From an uncultured Lachnospiraceae bacterium (GTDB taxonomy: Bacteria; Bacillota; Clostridia; Lachnospirales; Lachnospiraceae), in contig CAOKHR010000025.1 in the NCBI GenBank assembly GCA_948468325.1, forward strand, positions 1 to 15,792: 15,792 nt of DNA, given 5' to 3'. Shown piece by piece: positions 1 through 6,380 of this stretch. Within the stretch, counting starts at the first letter, position 1; each line of letters begins with the position of its first letter. Under the pieces are notes generated by a model. It had not been told where the DNA came from and ran no database searches. It saw only the letters and a program-made list of their open reading frames with translations. The position numbers and the translations under genes were made by a program.

Positions 1-1146
1 CACAACAAAATTCACACTTCCCGTTTCATCCACGCTGATAATGCGTATGTCATGCTCTCTGTAATTTTCCCTGCTGTCAATTCCTTCATTGCCAATAAAA
101 CTAAACACCTGTGATAACTGACTGCTTGTCTCGTTATAGCACCAGAGTTCTCCCCCCTGTACAAAACTGACGATATTTCCTTTTTCATTGGAAGCAAATT
201 CAATTTCTGCACTGCGGATACCAAGCTGAATATAATTATCATAAACCTCTAAGTTCTCAGCCCTGAAAATCTGCTCCATATTCCGCTCATAATTTAAAAG
301 ATACATTCTGTCATTTGTATAACGCACCCGGTAATATTCTTCAACGTTATAATATTCCATTTCACCGTCCGCTCCCGTTGCCGTTACCAGATAATCCAGC
401 ATCACGACCGTATAAGAAGTATTAATTTCCTTGATGGAAGGCGTCGGCGCCGTCAGCCGCTCCCCTTTAAAATCAGCCCATGCCACCTGTTTTAAACTGG
501 AATGAATGTCTGTCTTTGCCAGAGTGGAATTATCTCCCGATGCATTTGGCTCCAGATAAGTCGCAAGGCTTGCGGATGCTTCTTTGTCAAATGTTTTTTC
601 ATGGAAATCCAAAACAAAGTTCACGCATTCCGATGTATAACAATCTTCTTCCTCAATAATTCTTGTATAATAATAAATGGTATCTTCTCCGGAAAACAGC
701 TTTAAAATCAAAAGATACTCCTCGCCCTCTTCCAGCAGATTCTGAATCAGAATATCGGCGTTTATCCTGCCCTGTGCCTCTTCATAATCTTCAACTGTAC
801 TGTCTGCAATCAGCCTGTCCATATCCAGGCTCCGGATTTCATAGGAAAGCCCGTCCACCTTTGTGTCATACATACTGATCTGTACGGGCAGAATTCTTTC
901 TGAATTTACAGGCGTAATCGTATCACGCATATAAACGGCATTCATAGGCGATATATAGCCCCGCAGCTCATTGATTGCCGTTGTCCCGTCTGTATCCCTT
1001 ATATATAAGGAAACCAGAGGAAGCGTTGCATCTGCCATTTCTGTTGTCAGGTCCTGATTCGAATGATTTGTCATCTGTCCAAATCCTAACACGGCACAGC
1101 AAAACACGGCAAGCAGCACCAGAATCTTTATTATTCCTTTTTTCAT
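1..1146 (-). CDS. Unrecognised membrane-anchored extracellular protein, partial (C-terminus beyond left edge)
   Basis: An uninterrupted minus-strand reading frame of 382 codons runs from an ATG at 1144-1146 to the window edge, so the C-terminus is missing. An AAAGGTGG ribosome binding site lies about ten bases before the ATG. The N-terminus (residues 1-24) is two lysines followed by a hydrophobic stretch, which fits a signal anchor or uncleaved signal peptide. There is no lipobox cysteine in the usual position. The rest is hydrophilic, acidic and Tyr-rich, and looks beta-rich. The last part (about 100-185 on the DNA) contains a phrase resembling a beta-propeller blade, NEKGNIVSFVQGGELWCYN. 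I do not recognise the family, and propeller membership is a guess from appearance. It follows the small gene at 1215-1631 and could be co-transcribed with it through the intervening palindrome. The reading frame is secure; the function is unknown. Confidence 0.82.
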   Translation of the reverse strand, partial: MKKGIIKILVLLAVFCCAVLGFGQMTNHSNQDLTTEMADATLPLVSLYIRDTDGTTAINELRGYISPMNAVYMRDTITPVNSERILPVQISMYDTKVDGLSYEIRSLDMDRLIADSTVEDYEEAQGRINADILIQNLLEEGEEYLLILKLFSGEDTIYYYTRIIEEEDCYTSECVNFVLDFHEKTFDKEASASLATYLEPNASGDNSTLAKTDIHSSLKQVAWADFKGERLTAPTPSIKEINTSYTVVMLDYLVTATGADGEMEYYNVEEYYRVRYTNDRMYLLNYERNMEQIFRAENLEVYDNYIQLGIRSAEIEFASNEKGNIVSFVQGGELWCYNETSSQLSQVFSFIGNEGIDSRENYREHDIRIISVDETGSVNFVV

Positions 1147-1168
1147 GGACTTCTTTCCACCTTTCATA

Positions 1169-1197
1169 CCATGGTTTTAGCTAAGCTAAAACCATGG
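1169..1197. repeat. Perfect 29-bp palindrome between two minus-strand genes
   Basis: Two 14-bp arms, CCATGGTTTTAGCT and its exact reverse complement, are separated by one base. On the minus strand the hairpin ends five or six bases before the AAAGGTGG ribosome binding site of the gene starting at 1146. No T-run follows in either direction, so it does not look like an intrinsic terminator. It could be an intercistronic RNA hairpin affecting translation or mRNA stability, or a DNA operator. Confidence 0.75.
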
Positions 1198-1214
1198 CTA
1201 ACCTGTAAAACATT

Positions 1215-1631
1215 TTACCACCATTTTCTGCAGCAGCGCCTGCGCCTGCCCCGGCGGCGATACATTTCATCATATAAAAGCACCTGTATCACGTCCAGCA
1301 CATCCCTGTCTCTGCCGCGTTCTTTCCGCTCTGCATTCTGCATCGGAACTGCCTTATCGTAAATCGCAGCTGCTGTTTTATATAGAAGCACCCGATCCGG
1401 ATATTCGTCATACATCATGCTTCCTTCGTATTCCATTTTGTCACATTCCTCCTCAACGTATGCAAGCAGCTTTTTCATACGCTTCGGATACAATTCTTTC
1501 ATGCGCTCCATATCCCGTTCGTATTCTTTTTCTGTCTGATATACATTTGTCATCGGATAGGTCAGATAAAACGGCATCTTTTGCTTATATTCTTCCGGTA
1601 TCCGCATATAAGGCTCTGTAAATCGGTTCAT
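1215..1631 (-). CDS. Small protein with Arg/Cys/Trp-rich C-terminal tail, possibly sporulation-associated
   Basis: This 138-residue protein has no signal peptide or membrane segment. Residues 20-65 are rich in Tyr, Glu and Met with a likely helix (EKEYERDMERMKELYP), followed by the acidic phrase EEECDKMEYEGSMMYDEYPD. The C-terminus moves from a hydrophobic helix (VLDVIQVLLYDEMY, 111-124) into a very basic tail ending RRRGRRRRCCRKWW. I recall clostridial small proteins of unknown function with a similar helix plus poly-Arg ending, but cannot name a domain. The ATG at 1631 was chosen because CGGAG sits seven bases upstream; an in-frame TTG at 1649 would place that motif inside the gene. A match to the sigma-K promoter pattern lies just upstream, which with the Cys/Arg/Tyr-rich composition suggests a spore-coat-type protein. 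That role is inference. Confidence 0.75.
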   Translation of the reverse strand: MNRFTEPYMRIPEEYKQKMPFYLTYPMTNVYQTEKEYERDMERMKELYPKRMKKLLAYVEEECDKMEYEGSMMYDEYPDRVLLYKTAAAIYDKAVPMQNAERKERGRDRDVLDVIQVLLYDEMYRRRGRRRRCCRKWW

Positions 1632-1658
1632 GCAATGGCTCCGTTTCAAATATCTATA

Positions 1659-1686
1659 TACTATATGCGGATTTTATCCAGTTGTT
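1659..1686 (-). promoter_or_regulatory. Candidate sigma-K-type promoter for the small protein gene
   Basis: Read on the minus strand, AACA (1683-1686) is followed after 16 bases by CATATAGTA (1659-1667). This matches the general Bacillus/Clostridium sigma-K pattern mACm, about 16 bases, CATAnnnTA. A start site near 1652 would give a leader of about 20 bases containing the CGGAG ribosome binding site. A chance match in A/T-rich DNA is quite possible. A weaker housekeeping-type alternative, TTGCAT-N17-TAGTAT, is present further upstream (about 1727-1755). Confidence 0.35.
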
Positions 1687-1950
1687 CCACTTTTCAAAAA
1701 AAGCATCTTCCGATACTTTTTTACTCTATACTAATAATATCTTATACAAAATGCAATAGCAAATTTTACTTCTGAATTTCACAAATTGAACATATTTTAT
1801 TTATATTGAGTGTTTTCTTTAGAATTCTTAAGAAATTTTTATAAAAGTTTTCCATTGATTTTTAACAATATGCGTTATATTCTTGAATACGCGGTAACAA
1901 AAAAGGCAGCAGCCTGTGATAAATACTTTAAAATACATGGAGGGACTACT
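1687..1950. other. A/T-rich divergent intergenic region
   Basis: No credible gene is seen between the divergent genes at 1631 (minus) and 1951 (plus). The DNA is strongly A/T-rich. It holds the possible promoter for the leftward gene and a weak plus-strand promoter candidate, TTGATT (1855-1860) and TATATT (1876-1881), with a short 15-base spacer. A long leader of about 65 bases would follow that -10. An in-frame GTG at 1810 would extend the downstream protein, but it lacks a ribosome binding site and the added residues do not look like part of the family. Confidence 0.5.
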
Positions 1951-4026
1951 ATGAAGAATTTATTAAATCGTATTCCTAAACTACATATAGAATTCGAAAA
2001 AAGAGCTCGTATTATTTATATACTGAACCGTTATTCGCTTCTCTGGCACGCCATTCTTTCTATGGCTCTGTGTTTTACGATTGAAGTGATTTCCAGACAT
2101 TCTTTTGGAAAAGCACTCAGTTTTTTAACCCTGCACACATGGGCATTTGTATATAATTCCTTTATTATATTCGCATCCCTGGCTTTTGTATACCTGGTTC
2201 GCAAAAGGGCATTTGTGCGTGTCATTATCAGCGGCTTCTGGATATTTTTGGGGACGGTTAACGGATGTATTTTATCCAATCGTGTAACACCTTTTGGATA
2301 TACCGATTTGAACTGCATTTCCGACCTTTTATCCATGCAGAATACAAATTATTTTACGGCAAAAGAAGCCGTGCTCTTTGTCAGTGTTATTGTAATGTTT
2401 CTGGCATTTTGTGTTTATTTGTTTCTGAAAGGCCCGAAATTTCAGGGAGAGCGCAGGAAAGTCTTTACGCCGTGCATGGTTGCTTTCTGCCTTATGATGG
2501 TGCCGATTACAACACAGGCAGCGCAGAGTTCCAATATTCTGGCTTCCTATTTTGCAAATATTGCACAGGGATATGAAAATTACGGCTTTGTATATGGTTT
2601 TTCTACCAGCGTTGTGGACAGAGGCATGAGCAAACCGGATAATTATTCCAAAGAATCCGTGGATGCCGCCAAAAATGTTTCCAGGAAAAAGACAGAAGTA
2701 AAAAACAAGCCGAATATTATTACCGTTCTTCTGGAATCTTTCATTGATCCTACGGAAGTAAATTACCTGAATCTTTCAGCGGATCCTATTCCGAATTTCA
2801 GAGAGCTGACAAAAAATTACACATCCGGCCATCTGACCGTTCCCGTTGTCGGAGCCGGAACTGCCAATACAGAATTTGAAATTTTAACCGGTATGAATAT
2901 GCAGTATTTCGGAACGGGAGAATATCCTTATAAGACGATTTTAAAGCAGACGGATTGTGAGAGCATTGCTTCCGATCTTTCGAAAATCGGTTACGGTACG
3001 CATGTCGTACACAATAACGGAGGTAATTTCTACAGTCGGGCAAATGCTTTTTCCATGATGGGATTTGACTCATTTACCAGTAAGGAATTAATGAATATAC
3101 AGGAATATACGCCGCTTGGTTCCTGGCCTACAGATGATATTTTAATCGATGAAACGATAAAAGCGTTAGATGCAACGAAAGACCAGCCTGATTTTGTCTA
3201 TACGATTACGGTACAGGGACATGGCGATTATCCGAAAGATAAAATTCTTACGAATCCGGAAATTACAGTAAGCGGAGCAGAGGATGAAGAAGCAGACAAC
3301 CAGTGGGAATATTATGTTAATATGATTCACGAAGTAGATAAATTTGTGGGAAATTTGATAACTGCGCTGGATGAACGTGGTGAAGATACCATCGTTGTAT
3401 TCTTCGGCGACCATCTTCCGAGTCTGGGCCTTTCGGATTCTGATATGGCCACCGGTGATACATTTAAAACAAGATATGCAACCTGGAATAATATGGGCCT
3501 TGCAAAAGAAGATGCCGACCTTACTTCCTATGAACTGCTGGCAAGTACGACGAATGCGCTTGATATTCACGAAGGCACCATATTTACATACGAACAGAAT
3601 GCATTAGATAAGGGAATTTCCGGAACCGAAAGTTATTTAAGCGGCTTAAATCATTTGCAGTATGATCTGCTGTATGGCGAGCGTTATGCATACAACGGCG
3701 AAGATTTATATCCGGCATCTGACCTTGTTATGGGCGTGGAAGATACGAAGATTACAAATATTTTTCCTTCTCATTATGCCGGTTATGTCACAATAAACGG
3801 CGAGAATTTCACACGCTGGAGCAGGATTTATGTCAACGATGAAAAAGTTACTACGATTTATGTCAACGGCTCTCAGCTGCGTCTGTACGCAGACGATATT
3901 GAAGACGGCGATACGGTTGTCGTAAATCAGCTTGGGTCCAGCAATACTGTTTTCCGAAGTACGCCGGAATTTATTTATGATGTCCCAAACGCCTTAGACG
4001 GCACAGAATCCGGTATAACAGAATAA
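1951..4026 (+). CDS. LTA synthase family protein (sulfatase-fold membrane phosphoglycerol transferase) with C-terminal TIG-like domain
   Basis: This 691-residue protein has the LtaS architecture. Five N-terminal membrane segments lie at about 29-48, 64-84, 89-109, 137-158 and 171-189, followed by a large extracellular sulfatase-like domain. Expected catalytic features are visible: Glu262 in VLLESF, the likely nucleophile Thr304 in GAGTANTEFE, His424 in VQGHGDYP, and the metal-binding pair Asp487-His488 in FFGDHLP. Relatives transfer glycerolphosphate from phosphatidylglycerol to make polyglycerolphosphate lipoteichoic or related polymers outside the membrane, using a divalent metal. The C-terminal part (about 605-680, GYVTINGENFTRWSRIYVND onward) resembles an IPT/TIG immunoglobulin-like domain, absent from the classical staphylococcal enzyme. 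The ATG at 1951 was chosen for the GGAGGG ten bases upstream. The gene stands alone and is closed by a terminator. The family is secure; the exact polymer is not known from sequence. Confidence 0.92.
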   Translation: MKNLLNRIPKLHIEFEKRARIIYILNRYSLLWHAILSMALCFTIEVISRHSFGKALSFLTLHTWAFVYNSFIIFASLAFVYLVRKRAFVRVIISGFWIFLGTVNGCILSNRVTPFGYTDLNCISDLLSMQNTNYFTAKEAVLFVSVIVMFLAFCVYLFLKGPKFQGERRKVFTPCMVAFCLMMVPITTQAAQSSNILASYFANIAQGYENYGFVYGFSTSVVDRGMSKPDNYSKESVDAAKNVSRKKTEVKNKPNIITVLLESFIDPTEVNYLNLSADPIPNFRELTKNYTSGHLTVPVVGAGTANTEFEILTGMNMQYFGTGEYPYKTILKQTDCESIASDLSKIGYGTHVVHNNGGNFYSRANAFSMMGFDSFTSKELMNIQEYTPLGSWPTDDILIDETIKALDATKDQPDFVYTITVQGHGDYPKDKILTNPEITVSGAEDEEADNQWEYYVNMIHEVDKFVGNLITALDERGEDTIVVFFGDHLPSLGLSDSDMATGDTFKTRYATWNNMGLAKEDADLTSYELLASTTNALDIHEGTIFTYEQNALDKGISGTESYLSGLNHLQYDLLYGERYAYNGEDLYPASDLVMGVEDTKITNIFPSHYAGYVTINGENFTRWSRIYVNDEKVTTIYVNGSQLRLYADDIEDGDTVVVNQLGSSNTVFRSTPEFIYDVPNALDGTESGITE

Positions 4027-4040
4027 ATATACATAGTGAA

Positions 4041-4077
4041 AAAAAACTGTCTCATACTATTATGGGGCAGTTTTTTG
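4041..4077 (+). terminator. Rho-independent terminator after the LTA-synthase-like gene
   Basis: A stem of AAAAAACTGTCTC (4041-4053) pairs with GGGGCAGTTTTTT (4064-4076), allowing two G-U pairs, around a ten-base loop and ending in a T-run. It starts 14 bases after the stop codon at 4026. Confidence 0.85.
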
Positions 4078-4121
4078 TGTTATACTTTTTAAGACCGCTC
4101 CGCAGGAGTGTGTCATATTGG

Positions 4122-4138
4122 GATACTCTTTGGGTATC
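4122..4138. promoter_or_regulatory. Small inverted repeat upstream of the reductase gene, possible operator
   Basis: GATAC (4122-4126) and GTATC (4134-4138) flank a seven-base spacer about 40 bases before the start codon of the reductase. A separate small hairpin (CTCC-GCA-GGAG) lies at 4098-4108, and TATACT at 4081-4086 could be a -10 element, although no good -35 is spaced correctly. Short inverted repeats like this occur by chance, so confidence is low. Confidence 0.25.
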
Positions 4139-4177
4139 ATATGGCAGATTAAAATTATCGAGAAAGGAAGTGTTTCT

Positions 4178-5713
4178 ATGAAAGATTATGCAAAAGATTT
4201 CTATGAAGATTTGGAAGAATTCAAAAAAGTCACACAGGAATTTTATGATAAAAAGATTCCTGTTGCGAAATATAAGGGTTTTTCCGGAGGGTATGGAACT
4301 TATGCGCAGAGAGGCGGAGAGCTCGGCATGCTTCGTTTAAGACTCCCGGGAGGACGAATTACAAAAGACTCTCTCCGTTTCATTACGGAAAGTATTGATA
4401 AATACCAGATTGACCGTCTGCATCTTACTACCTGCCAGACAGTACAGCTTCACAACTTAACTGCCGATGCAATCTGTGCTCTTGTGGAGAGTGCGTGGGC
4501 GCATGGTATTATTACACGGGGAGGCGGCGGTGATTTTCCGCGGAATGTTATGATGTCTCCGTTAAGCGGCGTCGAAAAGAACGAACCGTTTGATCTGACA
4601 GGATATGTTCAGGCGGCTTCTGATTATCTGCTTGGTTTTATCAAAACCGTGAAGCTTCCAAGAAAGCTGAAAGTCTGCTTTTCAGGAAATCGTGGGAATT
4701 TCCCGCACGCTACGTTTCGTGATTTGGGATTTGTTGCAAAAGAAAATCACACCTTTGACGTTTACAGTGCGGGCGGTCTCGGAAAACAGCCCAAAATGGG
4801 CGTCCTTGTGGCAGAAAATGTAGAGCCGGAAATGATTCTCTACTATATAAAGGCTATGATAGAAACGTTTGTCTCCTATGGCAATTATGAAAACCGCGCA
4901 AAGGCCAGAACACGTTATATGCAGGATACACTGGGAGCAGAAGGGTACCGCAGTGCATATCGCGAAAAATTAGAACGCATTCTGGCAGAAGAAGATTTGA
5001 AAATTCATCCAGAACCGCTTTCTATTACAAAAAAAGGCTGCGGCACATTATCACATCCCCGTGTTACGGAACAGAAACAGCCGGAATTATATGCAGTAGC
5101 TTATCATCCGATTGGAGGGAATCCTTCTCCTGCTATGCTGCATGCCATATATGATGTCATCCTGCCTATGGAAAATGTCGAAATACGTCTTTCACCGGAT
5201 GAGGGTATGTATTTTATCAACTGCACCGCAGACGAAGCAAAGACACTGCTTGCACTGACAAACGATGGTGCCGAAACTTTATTTGAAACTTCTGTCGCAT
5301 GCATCGGCAACCATATTTGTCAGATTGGCTTAAGAGATTCACAGGCTCTCTTAAAAGCCTGTGTAGATGCCGTACGTCCTTATCGGTTTGCTGACGGAGT
5401 GCTTCCCAAAATACGTATTTCCGGCTGCCTTTCTTCCTGCAGTGCCCATCAGGTTGCTTCTCTTGGCTTCCGCGGTGCCGTAAAGCAGTCGCCTGACGGC
5501 CCCAAAGCAGCTTTCGCCGTATTTGAAGGCGGAGATGAAATCTACGGAAAAGAACAGTTCGGAAATGAAACAAACGTAATGATTGAAGAAAACATTCCAA
5601 AATTTCTCATCGAATTAGGTCAGATTATCAGCAGTGATAATACAAAGTACAATTTATGGATTGAAAAAAATCACGATGTATTACTCGAATTAATCAAAAA
5701 ATATTCCGCGTAA
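4178..5713 (+). CDS. Siroheme-dependent nitrite/sulfite reductase (hemoprotein, ferredoxin-like half domains)
   Basis: This 511-residue protein has the two-fold repeated ferredoxin-like/NiR-SiR arrangement of assimilatory sulfite and nitrite reductases. The N-terminal half has GGYGTYAQRGGELGMLRLRL and the substrate/siroheme-side phrase GGGGDFPRNVMMSP. The C-terminal half carries the full 4Fe-4S/siroheme ligand set: Cys375 and Cys381 (CIGNHIC, C-x5-C) and Cys417 and Cys421 (CLSSC, C-x3-C). It is therefore predicted to carry out six-electron reduction of sulfite to sulfide or nitrite to ammonia in the cytoplasm. The start at 4178 follows an AAAGGAAG ribosome binding site; upstream codons in frame have no such signal. 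No flavoprotein, ferredoxin or siroheme-synthesis gene is adjacent, so the electron donor, probably ferredoxin, is encoded elsewhere. Sulfite versus nitrite cannot be decided from motifs alone. Confidence 0.9.
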   Translation: MKDYAKDFYEDLEEFKKVTQEFYDKKIPVAKYKGFSGGYGTYAQRGGELGMLRLRLPGGRITKDSLRFITESIDKYQIDRLHLTTCQTVQLHNLTADAICALVESAWAHGIITRGGGGDFPRNVMMSPLSGVEKNEPFDLTGYVQAASDYLLGFIKTVKLPRKLKVCFSGNRGNFPHATFRDLGFVAKENHTFDVYSAGGLGKQPKMGVLVAENVEPEMILYYIKAMIETFVSYGNYENRAKARTRYMQDTLGAEGYRSAYREKLERILAEEDLKIHPEPLSITKKGCGTLSHPRVTEQKQPELYAVAYHPIGGNPSPAMLHAIYDVILPMENVEIRLSPDEGMYFINCTADEAKTLLALTNDGAETLFETSVACIGNHICQIGLRDSQALLKACVDAVRPYRFADGVLPKIRISGCLSSCSAHQVASLGFRGAVKQSPDGPKAAFAVFEGGDEIYGKEQFGNETNVMIEENIPKFLIELGQIISSDNTKYNLWIEKNHDVLLELIKKYSA

Positions 5714-5738
5714 TACGCAGCTTTTCCGGAATACAGCA

Positions 5739-5781
5739 AACAGCAGCGCCGCATCAGAAAATCTGACGCAGCACTGCTGTT
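5739..5781. terminator. Stem-loop shared by convergent genes, probable terminator
   Basis: Arms at 5739-5758 and 5762-5781 form a 20-bp stem with a three-base loop. Three positions are G-U wobbles when transcribed leftward but C-A mismatches when transcribed rightward, so the RNA hairpin is stronger on the minus strand. It overlaps the last codons of the leftward MntP-like gene (stop at 5754) and follows the rightward reductase gene. A clear T-run is lacking on both sides, so efficiency as an intrinsic terminator is uncertain. Confidence 0.5.
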
Positions 5782-6341
5782 AAACTTTCAATTCCGGCAA
5801 TCCATAAAAGCACTCCTCCGATTCCATACGCCTTGCGTCTTGGTGCAAATCCGTAATGATAACCCGTATAAGTTCCTGCAATAACAGCCAGAACAGATAA
5901 AATAACTATTGCCGTCATACAAAACAGCCTGCCTGATTCTGCAAATCCGAATGCAATTCCGGCAAGCAGTGTATATCCTCCCACGCCGACCATTCCATTC
6001 CAGATACTTTTTCTGTTAAAGCTTTCCTCTCTGTGCTCATTTATTTTTTCATTACGGACTGCTTTCATAATCAGATGAATTCCAAGCCCCACATAAATAA
6101 TAACAGCAATTCCATTTCCGATAGATTGTTCCTTTTCTGCAATTTCCTCACTCTGGAGGAAAAACGATGCCAGAAAACTTCCGGCAGAAAAGGCTGTCAG
6201 CTGCCAGATACATACCAGACAGCTGATGAATGCCAGACCTTTTTTTTCAATCTTTGCAACAACGGAGCCCTGACACTCCATCGTTGCAAAAATATCCAAA
6301 GAAACACCGCCAATAATTAATAAACTCTCTAACCACTGCAT
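5754..6341 (-). CDS. MntP-like (DUF204 family) membrane protein lacking the second conserved Asp
   Basis: This 195-residue, six-segment membrane protein follows the layout of the manganese exporter MntP from end to end. The first half-repeat keeps VSLDIF with Asp16, at the same place as MSMDAF in E. coli MntP. It also has a Trp/Gly-containing second segment and a charged cytoplasmic loop at about 93-112. In the second half-repeat, where MntP has TSLDAMAVG, this protein reads VGGYTLLAG, so the metal-site Asp is replaced by Tyr123. Mn2+ efflux is therefore doubtful; it may be a divergent paralogue with another substrate. The ATG at 6341 has an AAAGGGG ribosome binding site seven bases upstream. 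It lies 39 bases after the heptad-protein gene on the same strand and is probably the last gene of the MMPL operon, ending in a stem-loop. Confidence 0.75.
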   Translation of the reverse strand: MQWLESLLIIGGVSLDIFATMECQGSVVAKIEKKGLAFISCLVCIWQLTAFSAGSFLASFFLQSEEIAEKEQSIGNGIAVIIYVGLGIHLIMKAVRNEKINEHREESFNRKSIWNGMVGVGGYTLLAGIAFGFAESGRLFCMTAIVILSVLAVIAGTYTGYHYGFAPRRKAYGIGGVLLWIAGIESLTAVLRQIF

Positions 6342-6380
6342 ACCTACACCCCTTTTGAACCTCTGACAACGATATTGTGG

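Noticed and set aside
12..242. A 76-residue minus-strand open frame near the left edge
   Set aside because: It lies out of frame inside the much longer open frame of the gene at 1-1146, which has a start, ribosome binding site and signal anchor.
1169..1197. Intrinsic terminator
   Set aside because: The hairpin is perfect but neither strand has a T-run after it, and it sits immediately before a ribosome binding site.
1632..1649. TTG start adding six residues to the small Arg-tailed protein
   Set aside because: The CGGAG motif that serves the ATG at 1631 would then be inside the gene, and the TTG has no ribosome binding site of its own.
1810..1950. GTG-initiated N-terminal extension of the LTA-synthase-like protein by 47 residues
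   Set aside because: No ribosome binding site precedes the GTG, whereas the ATG at 1951 has GGAGGG at correct spacing and gives a normal family N-terminus.
1882..1950. Possible riboswitch in the leader of the LTA-synthase-like gene
   Set aside because: Only a small AGGC/GCCT hairpin is visible; no conserved core of a known riboswitch class and no terminator or sequester stem could be drawn.
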